The position numbers and the translations under genes are program-made. From NCBI GenBank assembly GCA_019925105.1, contig JAHGAU010000024.1, forward strand, positions 682,001 to 746,000: a stretch of DNA of 64,000 nt, given 5' to 3'. The stretch comes from Niebla homalea (Eukaryota; Ascomycota; Lecanoromycetes; Lecanorales; Ramalinaceae). Shown piece by piece: positions 31,926 through 42,582 of this stretch. The first letter of the stretch is position 1; each line of letters opens with the position of its first letter. The notes beneath the pieces are model-generated. The model had not been told where the DNA came from, did not search any database, and was given only the letters and a program-made list of their open reading frames with translations.

Positions 31926-34151
31926 TTAAACCTTGGCTCTGGCACCACTCAGGGGCATCCAGCCTTGGCCGTTGGGCACTTTCGGCCTTCCAAAATTCTC
32001 GTCCAAATCCAAAATGATTTTCAATGCATTTCGGCTGCGCAAATATGGCAACGGCGCTTTCGCCTCCTTGAGACCCAGTGCTGGCTCAACATGGCCCGAG
32101 GGACCTTCATCCCCGCCACTCCCCGGCATCGGGAGTACCTTCTGCAAAACTTCATACCCTGCCAGCGTGAAGCCGAATTGTGGCGAGGATCTCAGCACGC
32201 GGGCGGGTCCGCCTTTGAAGAAAGCCTGGAAGCCTTCTTGCTGATATATGGACCTTGCACATTGCCGCAGGGAGGTGTAGCTGGCCTCCCCTTTCCTGGC
32301 TTCGACCTGCAGGCGCGTTTTGATCACATCGCATGGTGTCGTGAGATAGGCGGCTGGCATGCCCGCGATGGCGCCGGCCGTTAGGAGTTGCATGACTCCG
32401 AGCTTCTTCGTCTGGCTTTCGCCAAAGAAGTCTCGTTTCAGGTGGTTGTAGGTTGGGAAGTAGATGCCGGAGAAAGGCACGTCACGCAGCAGGCACGCAG
32501 AAGCTCCCTTGTAAAGACCCATCAGACCGAGATTGCGTACGATCCACATGGCGGAGCGCTTCTCGACTCCTTCGACTGATTTGGCTACCTCGCCCTGGAC
32601 TTGAAGGCGGATCTTGACAATTTCGAGAGGATTGGTGAAGACCTAATGATTTGATCAGAATCCCAACCAAAAATTGTGACATGCGTCATGCGTGCTTGCG
32701 TACCACTTGACACGCCCCAGCTGATGCTCCTGAAACCACCTCGCTCGGCCACCATATTGCGCCGGTTTTGGGATCGCTGAAATACCCCCTCAGAAGGTCA
32801 TTGACGGTCAGCTTAATGGCCTTTTCAGGCGCTACACCAACAAGCTGTGGCAGCACACCAGAGTACAAGCCTCTTGGTCCCTCGTTCTTGATGACCTTTC
32901 TTGCGCAGTCTATTGAGTTGCTGTACATCAATTGACCGACCCTCCCACTCCTCTGATTCTGCATTCTCGTCTTGACAAGATCGATCGGATAGACCATGAA
33001 GGCGCCGAATGCGCCTGCTATGCTCCCGAGGGTGAAGTGATGGACCGATTCGAGCACGCTGTGGAGTATCTTTCTGGTACCGGAGATGGCCTTGTCAGCA
33101 GCCTCCTTTGCCGCTCCGGTAGCTTCAATCCCCAGCGCGTAGGCACTTTGGTATGAGGAATCCAACACTTTCGCAAAATCTTGTAGAGAGAGCCGACCTG
33201 AGGCAGCGTCAAGGCCAGCAAAGTGGAAAAGGATGTCGGCCTCCATGGGCGTGAAGAGAGAGAACCTGGTGATCCTGGCAGCCTCATTGAGAAAGTCTGT
33301 TCTCGTAATGGTGCCATCATCACTCTTTTCGGTGGCATTACGTATTATCAAGTCTACCAAGTCCATCTCTCTGATGACATTCTGGAAAGCTCGGACATTG
33401 GCATAGGATATCTTGCTGCCGGTGGAGATATTGCAGAGGGTTTGCAGGTTTTCAAGTATGTGATCGGAGAGCTTATGCCGTGCGGTTTCGAGGATGATCC
33501 GCTGGAAGTCTTCGGGTTCTATGTAGCCATCTTTATCTTTGTCGAAGGTCTGGAATGCCTGCCGTATCCTCTCGCCCTGCAAGCCCCGTAGCATCTGAGA
33601 AAATTGGGGGTACGTGATATCATGGCGGCGCTTCCTCGACCCGACATACAAGGAGGCCCATTCGCAGTTCCAGTCGAACGGTATGCTTTCTTGACCCTTG
33701 TTCTGGGAATACAGCCGGTGGAAATCATCGTACTTGATCGTGCCCGTTCCATCCTCGTCGAAGAGTCGAAAAGCAATCTCGTACTCGGCATCTGGCTTTG
33801 CTAGCAGATGTTCAAATGAGGTCCAGTCGCGTAGTGTTATGCGCCCTGTTCTCCTTCGATCTGCGACGTGAAACAGGATGGCATACTGTTCACGCTTGAT
33901 TTTATGCTAGATGGCCTCGTGAGTCAGTCCAAGGAAGCCTTCCCCGCATGGCAACGCTTTGAGCAGCGTACATAATTCTCCGTGCTTGGAGCAATGGCAT
34001 TCACGAAATCGTCCTCAGTCATGTACCTGTCGCCAGAGGCCTCATCGTTCCTTGAATTGCGGTCAAAGTTTAACCTGGACTGGATGGAGAGATTGGGCTC
34101 AATTTCGGTGCCCAGGAGAGTCTCTTTGACGACAGCTTTGGCGGTCGCCAT
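31926..34151 (-). CDS. AGC1: mitochondrial aspartate/glutamate carrier (Aralar/Agc1 type)
   Basis: Calcium-regulated inner-membrane carrier exchanging matrix aspartate for cytosolic glutamate plus H+. The three exons are 34151-33972, 33906-32704 and 32642-31926, in phase, 699 residues. The N-terminal half holds EF-hands: [17 protein letters not shown] and the canonical [14 protein letters not shown]. The C-terminal half is a three-repeat SLC25 carrier: [17 protein letters not shown], then [16 protein letters not shown], then [16 protein letters not shown], each with the PxD/ExxK signature. [19 protein letters not shown] is typical of the AGC group. The start is ATG 34151; the frame extends upstream only to a TTG. 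Yeast Agc1 lacks the EF-hands, so this is the animal-like, calcium-responsive form. Confidence 0.95.
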
Positions 34152-34600
34152 GCTCTCATACAGATGTGACCTTGTTGCCAATCTTATTGCTTTTCCATGA
34201 TGGTTGCAGGGTTCTTGAAGGCAGAAGGGGAAATTCTACGTCCGCAATCTTGGCTTCCGGTGGTCCTATCTGCAGAGTGAATGGAATGGTAGAGTTGTGC
34301 AAGAAGGGGACTCGCATCAAAGATGGTTTTCAATGGCTTTTTGAATATAGCAAAAAAACCACTGATGCCGCCTCCCAAGACATACTTGGGCAAAACTCCA
34401 TGTTTGGGAAGATTCCTAGCATAACAGAGCATCAATTTCGAGCTCCATGAACTTCAAATTCAAACACGGCTCCGTTTCCGCGTTGCGGGTCGTCTGCTGA
34501 TTGGTCTGTGGCTTTTCGCGCATTTTCAAACGCATTATTACCTTCAACACAAGCCAAACGGCTGGGTTTGAGAGTATTTACACGCGGGTTCTTCAAGTGC
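34152..34600. promoter_or_regulatory. divergent promoter region AGC1 / QRI7
   Basis: 449 bp between start codons. An in-frame QRI7 extension to 34508 exists (LPSTQAKRLGLRVFTRGFF...), so the start of QRI7 could lie further upstream. Confidence 0.4.
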
Positions 34601-36082
34601 ATGTTCACTGCACGCGTGCGATGTCGTGTGCTCGGCGCAATATCCAGGACCTCTCATGGGCATACTAGAGATCGGCGCAGTTTACTGACACTCGCGATCG
34701 AAACATCGTGGTAAGGGTTTCCGGAGAAACATTCAAAGCAAAGGGTTCCTGATCAAAATACAGTGACGATACATGCGTTGCAATATTGGAGAAGGGCAAA
34801 GATGGAGGAGCGGTGCTCCACTTTCATGAAAAGATAACAGCAGACAACAGTGCCTTCGCTGGAATTCATCCCGCAATAGCGGTCGAGTCTCATCAGCGAA
34901 GCCTTCCTGGTCTGGTTGCCAAAAGCCTCAAGAGCCTCCCAGATAGCTCTCCCAGTGGTCTCGAGATTCTCTCAGCAAGTAACATCAAAATCCAGTCAAG
35001 TGTGGCTGAATGGACCACAAAGCAGAAACCTAACTTCATCTCCGTTACTCGAGGGCCCGGCATCTCCGCGTCTCTTGCCACAGGCCTGGATTGCGCCAAA
35101 GGTCTCGCTGTAGCATGGCAGATCCCTTTCGTAGGCGTGCATCATATGCAGGCACATGCCCTCACCCCAAGGCTGGTTCATGCGCTTGACGGACCGCAAG
35201 CAGAGAGAACGGAACCTAACTTTCCCTTTTTGACAGTCTTGGTCTCAGGAGGTCACACGCTCTTGGTCCATACCCGAGACCTGTGCGACCATGCAATACT
35301 TGCAGATACGACGGACATTGCGATAGGGGATGCGCTCGATAAGATGGCAAGATCCATACTGCCACGTGGCATGCTTGATGGCCAAGAGATCATGTACGGT
35401 CGAGTACTGGAGCATTTCGCATTCACGGAGACGGCGGAGAAGTTTCCGTATGAGGCTCCTCCGTCTAGGGCTACAGAAATAATGCCGAGAATGACTCAAT
35501 GGGGTTGGGCCCTTCCGGTACCGCTGGCGCAAAGCAGAAAGATGCATTTTACCTTCTCAGGCCTTGAAACTGCTGTCAAGAGAGTCTGCGAGCAAAGAGT
35601 GAGGCACATGGAGGAAGCCGAACGGGTCGAGATGGCAAGAGAAAGCATGAGGGTAGCTTTTGAGCACCTCGCCATGAGGGTTGCATGGGCGCTCTGTGAT
35701 CTGAGAGCCCAGGGGCAGGAAGTACCCGCTGTAGTCATGAGCGGGGGGGTTGCTAGCAACGGCTTTTTGAGAGTAATGTAACTTCACCAACGCACGTGCA
35801 CGTTGCAGATGTAGACTAATAAGTTTGCGTAGTTTGCGGAGATACTTGGATACTCACGGTCTCGATAGCGTCCGACTCATCTTTCCTCCGATCGAATTGT
35901 GCACCGACAACGCTGCCATGATTGCTTGGGCTGGCATGGAAATGTATCAGCAGGGATGGACAACCGGACTTGGTTGCAGAGCAATGCGCAAATGGTCCCT
36001 CGATCCTCAAGCCATGGATGGGGGCATACTCGGAGCCTCGGAATGGAATCAGTCAGCACAGGGACAGGTAGGATTAGGCTAG
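34601..36082 (+). CDS. QRI7: mitochondrial tRNA N6-threonylcarbamoyladenosine synthase subunit Qri7
   Basis: Kae1/TsaD/Qri7 family enzyme that makes t6A37 on ANN-decoding mitochondrial tRNAs. The three exons are 34601-34710, 34764-35777 and 35833-36082, giving 457 residues. The Arg-rich N-terminus MFTARVRCRVLGAISRTSHG is a mitochondrial presequence, followed by LTLAIETSCDDTC (ATPase phosphate-1, split by intron 1). GPGISASLATGLDCAKGLA follows, then the metal motif HHMQAH (His164, His168). VSGGHTLLV, DIAIGDALDK, FTFSGLETAVKR and VVMSGGVASNGFL come next. LRRYLDTHGLDSVRLIFPP ... LCTDNAAMIAWAG completes the fold. The presequence and single-domain form favour Qri7 over cytosolic Kae1. Confidence 0.94.
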
Positions 36083-37810
36083 AGTACGAGGTCATGAGGA
36101 GCTAGGGATGAAACATGAAACAAGAAACAACTGCCCAAAGTCTGTAACTCGATGCAAGCTGTGCCGTGTATCTCTGACACGGGGGAGCTGGTTTCAAGAC
36201 GAGGCATCGAAAAATCAAACGACTTTGTCTAGAATGGGAAATCCTTGCCAGTCAGCGGAGATCATCCTAACCTTGATTATTGCTCAAGAAGATGACCGGT
36301 GGGCAACAGATGGTGCCCTAATGAGTAGTGCACGAGGTGATGAGGGGCAGGTAGAACACAGTAGGCAGGCAGTGCAACTGCCGGGCATTAGGCTAAATAC
36401 GATAGGAGAATCACACCGACCATGATGCATGAGGTGGGTCAATATTGGTGGGGAGAGTCGGGATAGGAGGCTCTTTCGAATTCGGAGGCGGTGCATGCAG
36501 AACATAACGACATCATGCATATCTAACCACGAGGTTCTCACATGCCACCAAGTGTTCTGAAACATAGTGTTAAATGTCTGAGGAGAAGCGCGTCAAGTTA
36601 GCCCGCTTGCTGCGGTTTTGCTGCACCACATGCCTACTCCTTACGTGCCAGGCTTCTGCATGAATACTAAGGCCAATTGCTAGCGAACTCTCGGAGTCGG
36701 AGGACCAGATGAAAGCACTGCGTGTCTGTTCAGCCCATTTGGTCCCTTTTTGCGAGATAGTACGACAGCGATCTTCAGGGGGGCGAAAGCCAAACATCTA
36801 CTGCATGGTGATGGCGATTGACGCTGGAAAGATCCGCTTAGGTCTGCGTCCATGAGGGGGACCCTGGAGCCTCCAATAATTCAGAACCCACGCGGTAGTG
36901 GGTCCTTGGTCAGCGTCAGTGGACCAATGACATACCACATCATGATTGATTTATTTATGAATCGCAAAGCCACAGCGAAAAGAAAAAGATCTAAAAGCGG
37001 GATAATTTCACAGACACGATTTGGGGGGGATTATTATTATGCTTAGAAATCTAAAGATAGACACTGATTTTGCTTGTTGCGGTTAGCCGATCAGATAGTT
37101 CCCGAGGTAAGCGCCTGTCATCACCTTAATTCTCACGACAAACCCCACCTCGCCCACTTTTGAACCATTCACATTCCATGAATCCACCAAAATGACCGCA
37201 CTGGTCGCTCGCCTTACGCAAACAGTCATTCCCATAGTGGCCCTCTCGGTCATGATCAGGTACAAGTGACCTCGACCCCTGGAACCCTTTGCTCGATATA
37301 ACGCTGTTTCAGACTTTAGCCTCAAGTGCCAAAGATATGTTTCCAAGAATACCCTCTCGCGTTAAGCTTCTATCACCGGCCTCTGTCATTGATAATGCAG
37401 CGAAAAAATACACACCGTATTCCTGACCACATGGGGTTCCCGATGCAACTCCATTATAAGTCATTTTTACTTCGCCTCAACTGTTTACATCCTGTTCTCC
37501 TCCTGACATAGCTCCACTGCTTGCATGCCCAGAGCCTCGAGCCTTTTCCTTCTCCTACCTTTTTCTTTCATACTAACTAAGCCTCTCACTGTATCCTTTT
37601 CTGTCATCATATATCCTTCGCTAATACTTAGTTTGGACGTTCGCTACCACACAAGCACTTCCTTTCACTCTCTACAAATATAAAGCATACTTGCCACTCG
37701 TTTCTTTCGTCGATCTTCTTCCTATATCGTCACTTGCTCCGTGTCCATTGTCTCTTGGCAAGGGTACATCCTATCAACGCTCATCTTTCAACCGACCATC
37801 CGTCACCAGC
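36083..37810. other. 1.7-kb intergenic / Myb-like gene upstream region
   Basis: No supported gene. The last 300 bp (about 37490-37800) are strongly CT-rich on the plus strand, typical of a long fungal 5' UTR and core promoter. Scattered short frames have no recognisable content. Confidence 0.4.
37679..37684 (+). promoter_or_regulatory. TATA-like box of the Myb-like gene
   Basis: TATAAA 127-132 bp upstream of ATG 37811, after a CT-rich tract. Function inferred from position. Confidence 0.3.
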
Positions 37811-38823
37811 ATGCCAAAGGCCTCTAAAACTACCAGCACTAATCACCGAAGCCTACCGTATCCAAGACTCAATACACCACCAATGCATCAACCAGCTACA
37901 CCCCCAGACTCGGTACTTCAAGAGCGTCCAAAGATGCCGGATAGATCAATCCCCACTGCAGCAACGACATGGTTGTCCGACCAAGATGACATCTTAATGC
38001 GAGCTCGACAACAAGGAGAGAACTGGCAACCGATCGCGACCAAATACTTTCCAGAGAAAAGTGGCAATGCCTGCCGCAAGCGTCATGAGCGGCTCATGGA
38101 GCGACGGAATACCGCTGACTCGTGGGATGGTGCCAAGTTGGCAAGGCTCGCTGTCGCTTACAATGACTGTCGCGAGCAGATGTGGAAGACCTTAGGTCAT
38201 AGTCTGGGTGAAAAATGGCAGGTCGTTGAGGCAAAGGTGAGCTATCTCTAACATCGATGCCATTTATGATGCTCATGAAGGGTTCGCAGTGTATGGAGAA
38301 GGGTCTAAAGAACCTTCAGAATGCTGCCCGGAATGCCGCCAAGGCCAAGCGCCCCCACGATGAGAGCAATCAGCTCCGAGAACATTCCTATTCTGAGAAC
38401 TCTTTCGGTGTTCAGCGGTCTCGCTCACTTTCAGACGATCTTGGCTCAGAACAAGGCAGCGGGCCTGGACCAGACTATTCACCTTTTGAAAAGCGACCAC
38501 GCGTGAGTACCAACGAGGAAGACCGCCCTCCCTACTCAATTGAGTTTCATACGCCCAATCGTACCTTCAGTGGCAGCACCACTTCCCTCTCTGTTACCGG
38601 TGTTACGCCTACCATGTCCGCTGCGCCAGTGTTTCCCTTTTTCGCCCCCAGTCCGACCGAGGATACACAGCCGCGGCCTCCTGTAGTAGATTACCAAGCT
38701 CCTGAATCAAGTACAACACTGCCGAGCTTCGGAGAACTAGTCGGAAATCGTCCCTATTCCAGCCTGCCCAGTCAGATTGCCGAGAAACGACTGCCGAGGC
38801 ACCCGCCACACTCTCCCAGCTAG
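37811..38823 (+). CDS. Myb/SANT-like DNA-binding protein
   Basis: The two exons are 37811-38236 and 38290-38823, giving 319 residues. After a polar N-terminus (MPKASKTTSTNHRSLPYPRL), a Myb-type helix bundle runs TTWLSDQDDILMRARQQGENWQPIATKYFPEKSGNACRKRHERLMERR (about residues 57-105), with W spacing and the NxCRKRHxRL third helix characteristic of fungal Myb-like regulators. A second helical block (WDGAKLARLAVAYNDCREQMWKTLGHSLGEKWQVVEAKCMEKGLKNL) resembles a degenerate second repeat and is interrupted by the intron. The C-terminal half is Ser/Pro-rich and probably disordered. An in-frame extension reaches 37691 but lies in the CT-rich leader. Targets unknown. Confidence 0.75.
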
Positions 38824-39858
38824 TAGGCGCCTGTCACCACGGCGCATTAGACATTGCTCCTGGAGTATTCTAATTGACCAGCCTCTTCTCTGGATTCACT
38901 TGTGCTACTACTAAAGATTCACCTGTACTACTATACGAAAATGGGCGCTTCGACGTTTGGGTGCTACTAAAGGACGCATAATGGACGGTACGTGTTATGA
39001 ATAATTGTCTGTACGGACCACGAGGTATGGACGGGATCTACGAGTGTATGCATTGCTTGTCTGCGTTTGGGCCAATGAGGTCTGCATTGCCATGGCTGGT
39101 GGCGTTTCGGCTGTACGAGTATTATGTCAAAACACTGTAATTTTATGGCCTTCGTTTACATTTTTCCTTTCCAAGAGTCACCGAAGAAGCGGATGCATTC
39201 TCCATTATCTAGCCACGGCCTTGCAGAGCCCCGTTTATTGCGCATTAGCGAGCGGAAAGACTGCCAAATCGTGTACATTACTACATCCGACACAGAGCAA
39301 AGCACAGCAAAAGCAGATGAATGCAAACGGTCAGCTCCGTTACATTTGGCTGACTCCTACGCCGCCGGTAGTCAGCTTCTTCGAAGCGTCCTTGCATGGC
39401 ACAGACTGCAAGCTCTACATACACCTCCCTGCATAGTACTCATGCAAATCGTTTAAGGCAATGGTCGTATCTGCCCTGCAAGAAGCTGCAGATCATTATT
39501 ACATACATGCATGACCATTCCATCACATGGTCCATGTAATTCCTCAGGCTAGCTGGTTGTCCTCGATCATGCAATCCCCTTCCCAACAAAGGCTCATACC
39601 ACTTCGATACCCCACAAATAGCTTATCCCTGTTGCCAACCTATCATCCAATCATAAAAATTCACGCACGCATGCTATCCCAATGAAATCGCTCTCCAATG
39701 GGGAGGGGCGCGCTATGGTGCCCCGAAACCCCTCATCGACGGTCCTTGCCTCCCCAATCCATTTCCTTCCCCGGTCCAACCGCACTACTATCCACCAATG
39801 CCTTTCCCCCTCACCAGCCTTTCCCCTCTCTTTTTCACATCCCGATCATCCCCCTTCC
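38824..39858. other. intergenic
   Basis: About 1 kb downstream of the Myb-like gene. Plus-strand frames 39005-39436 and 39124-39456 have no recognisable features. Confidence 0.35.
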
Positions 39859-40266
39859 TCACTCCCACCCCTCCTGGACCTCGGCCCTCCACCGCGCCAG
39901 CATGACAGCACCCCTGTCCCCATAACACTCCCTCGGCAGCGGACTCACGCATTTGACCTCGGCTTCCTCGCGGAAGGAGACCCGTTTCACTACCTTGGCC
40001 CTCTTGCTGCTGCTGCCTGTCACTGCCGCGTCGAAGGCGGTGCTCGTGGATGAGGGCGAGAGGATGGATGACTGGGGCGATGAGGATGCGGTGAAGGTTG
40101 ATGATGGGGTGGTGGAGATGGAGAGGGTGAGACGGGGGCGGCGGGGGGAGAGGCACGCGGAATCCAGCGAAGACGAGGTGGAGGAGGAGGAGGGCTTGAG
40201 GGGCATCATTAGGGAGAGGCGGGGGCGGGGTGGGGCGGTGGTGGAAGTGGTGGTTGGGTTGAGCAT
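39859..40266 (-). CDS. small Ser/Thr-rich hypothetical protein with RVSF motif
   Basis: A 135-residue frame from ATG 40266 (an in-frame extension reaches 40335). It is low-complexity Ser/Thr/Pro-rich (RLSLMMPLKPSSSSTSSSL, LTLSISTTPSS), then a basic-to-acidic block KRAKVVKRVSFREEAEV (around residues 88-104), and a hydrophobic/charged C-terminus (LPRECYGDRGAVMLARWRAEV). KRVSF fits the [RK]-x-[VI]-x-[FW] PP1-docking consensus. No introns. GC-rich coding with strong skew supports a real gene. Function is unassigned. It could be a PP1 regulator or a fortuitous match. Confidence 0.5.
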   Translation of the reverse strand: MLNPTTTSTTAPPRPRLSLMMPLKPSSSSTSSSLDSACLSPRRPRLTLSISTTPSSTFTASSSPQSSILSPSSTSTAFDAAVTGSSSKRAKVVKRVSFREEAEVKCVSPLPRECYGDRGAVMLARWRAEVQEGWE

Positions 40267-41616
40267 TGTATTATTTTTTTGGTTTTCAGGAGATATATCG
40301 TAGGAGATGTGGAGTTGTCTGGAGCGGGACTGCACAGGAGGTGATTTTGGTGGGAGAACCGGACTTGCTGGGCCAGCCAGCTTTCAAGGGAGGGAGAGAT
40401 ATTGAGAGCGAAAGGATGATTGTATTCGAAGCAGTACGAACCAGACCACGCAGACAACAACGAAAAGGATCGAGAGACGAAGAAAAGAACTTCATATATC
40501 ACACTTGAGAGCGATCACATCACCGTTCCCCCGGGCCCCATCCCTCACCATCCTCGCTGTGGTTGGCCACAGGGTCCCGTGGAGGAAGAAACCCCCCACC
40601 AATCAAACACCGCGGAAACACCCAAGCGCCGCAGGTGATAGCACTTGCAGGGGTGCTTATGCGTGCGATTTCACAAAAGGCTGATAGATGATTCGCTCTC
40701 CAGAGGCGGCGAGGCCACGCGAGGATTCTCATAGGCCGGTCTCGCTGCATTGATCTGCGGGGTGCTGAAAGATTGGGGGAAGGTGAAGTCGCTGTTGCCA
40801 TTTTTGGAACAGGGGGGAGGGTGGACGGTTCAATCTCGGTCGAACATTCCTTAGCGTGCCTGGCGAGCGAGACCAATTCCGGTCCTTGCCACGGACATAA
40901 CGTCAAACATCCTATGTCCCTTATGACATATTAAAAGGAGTTACTTCGCCGATTTGAGTATGAGTAAGAGCCTCATATGGCTAAACAATACTGAGTGACG
41001 GCAGTGGCCGTCGATCAAGGAAACCGCTGTACAGTCCAAATTCCATAATGCTACAGGAGGATGCACTTTCTGCGAAACCCTCGCAGAAAGATCTAGCCGT
41101 CATGATGATAACGTTGCAGGGTCTCAGGTGAACGCGAAAAGCAGCCGCCTTGTCATTTTCGTCTGGCTTGTCCCTGGCCCCGGCGAGTTTTCACCACATT
41201 GCTGTCCGGGTTACCTCCAATCCAGGATTCTCGCCTGGTGTGATTTTAGTCTTTGCCAAAAGGGTTCTCGGATTTGGAATAGGATCCTAGCACATGCTTG
41301 TTGGTGTCAACTGAGGGAGAATCTGTTATCAGATAGACCAATGCCACGAAAAGGCTAAGCGCCTTCAGACTAGCAATCCGTTCTCCGACATGAAGTGGCA
41401 ATGATAAACAGCGCACTGTCTTGACATATCCGGCGGACCCGGATATGCAGTGGAGTGGACTCGGTGGATTGCCCCACGGTCTCGTCCGAGGCAAGCTGTA
41501 TTACACATATAAAGGGAGCCACATTCAACCGCTTTGAATGGCTCTTCCAATCCACAGAAAACACCATCCTTGACTATCCCATACCCATTCAATAACATTC
41601 ACAAAAACAAACAACA
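40267..41616. other. intergenic, amidohydrolase upstream region
   Basis: A minus frame of 128 codons (40520-40906) without recognisable domain is the only notable reading frame. Not called. Confidence 0.35.
41508..41513 (+). promoter_or_regulatory. TATA box of the amidohydrolase gene
   Basis: TATAAA in CATATAAAGGGAGCC, 104-109 bp before ATG 41617, with a CA-rich leader (ACAAAAACAAACAACA) directly before the start. Typical of a regulated or strongly expressed fungal promoter. Confidence 0.45.
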
Positions 41617-42582
41617 ATGGCCGGCAAACTAGACGTCCACACCCATGCCCTCCCCGACTTCTTCCACAAGCCACTCCTCGCTGTAGGTCGTGACGCTACC
41701 GGTGTCCCTATGATCGAATGGTCCATGGAAGACACCAAAAAGATGAACGCCAAGCTCAACATCGGCATTTCCATCCTCTCCCTCAGCGCCCCCGGTCCTG
41801 ATGTCTTCTCCGACAGGGGAAGCGCCCGCTCCCTCGCCCGCCAATATAACGAATGGGCCGCCGGCATCACCAAAGCCCACCCTACCCATTTCGGCTTCTT
41901 CGCCGCTGTACCTAGCCTGCACGACTTCGAGGGCAGCCTCGCAGAGATCCGGTATGCACTGGATATCCTCAAAGCCGACGGCGTTTGCCTCTTTACTAGC
42001 TACGATAGCCAATATCTGGGTGAGGAGATCTTCGAGCCCGTCTGGAAAGAGCTCAACGACCGCGCCGCCATCGTTTTTATCCACCCGACCATGGCTAAGG
42101 GGTCACATTTGGTCAGTACGAGCTTACAACCACCCTCCTTCGACTTCGCCCATGAGACGGGGCGGACGGCCGCGCACCTTATCCTGACGGGCATGAAGCG
42201 GAAATACGCGGACACGAAGATCATCCTCTCACACGGGGGCGGGACGCTACCCATCCTATCGGAGCGGCTCGCGATCTCGGAGTCGCATCGCTTCCTCAAC
42301 ACGCTCGAGGGGAGTGGGCCCAAGACGTATGAGGCAATCCTTGAAGATACGAAATCTTTCTACTTTGATCTCGCCCTGGCGGGGACGCCGAACGTGTTGG
42401 ACATGCTGTTGAAGTGGGCGCCCAAGGGGCACGTGCTGTATGGGTCGGATTACCCGTACGCTGATGCGGAGGCGGAGTTCAACACCGGGAAGCTGGCGGA
42501 ATATGACATGCCGGATGGCGTACGGGAGGAGTATTATGTGGGGAACGGGCTGGCGTTGTTTCCACGCTTCAAGAAGTCATGA
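41617..42582 (+). CDS. amidohydrolase-2 family metal-dependent decarboxylase (ACMSD / 6-MSA decarboxylase-like)
   Basis: Intronless, 321 residues, with a TATA box and an A-rich Kozak region. The TIM-barrel metal site is intact: DVHTHALP (His8, His10), VFIHPT (His156), ILSHGGGTLP (His206) and YGSDYPY (Asp278). This set and the length match non-hydrolytic decarboxylases of the amidohydrolase superfamily, which includes ACMSD, gamma-resorcylate decarboxylase and fungal 6-methylsalicylate decarboxylases. The neighbours hold no polyketide synthase, so a catabolic role on an aromatic acid is as likely as a biosynthetic one. The substrate is not determined by sequence. Codon use shifts from C-ending to G-ending along the gene. 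Confidence 0.82.
   Translation: MAGKLDVHTHALPDFFHKPLLAVGRDATGVPMIEWSMEDTKKMNAKLNIGISILSLSAPGPDVFSDRGSARSLARQYNEWAAGITKAHPTHFGFFAAVPSLHDFEGSLAEIRYALDILKADGVCLFTSYDSQYLGEEIFEPVWKELNDRAAIVFIHPTMAKGSHLVSTSLQPPSFDFAHETGRTAAHLILTGMKRKYADTKIILSHGGGTLPILSERLAISESHRFLNTLEGSGPKTYEAILEDTKSFYFDLALAGTPNVLDMLLKWAPKGHVLYGSDYPYADAEAEFNTGKLAEYDMPDGVREEYYVGNGLALFPRFKKS

Noticed and set aside
31025..31948. 307-codon minus frame over the chitinase, and 30499-31125
   Set aside because: Antisense to a clear GH18 gene; Pro/Arg/His-rich translation typical of reverse reading of GC-rich codons.
41617..42582. Secondary-metabolite cluster around the amidohydrolase
   Set aside because: No PKS, NRPS, P450 or cluster regulator within the neighbouring sequence; flanks are a small hypothetical and VPS53.
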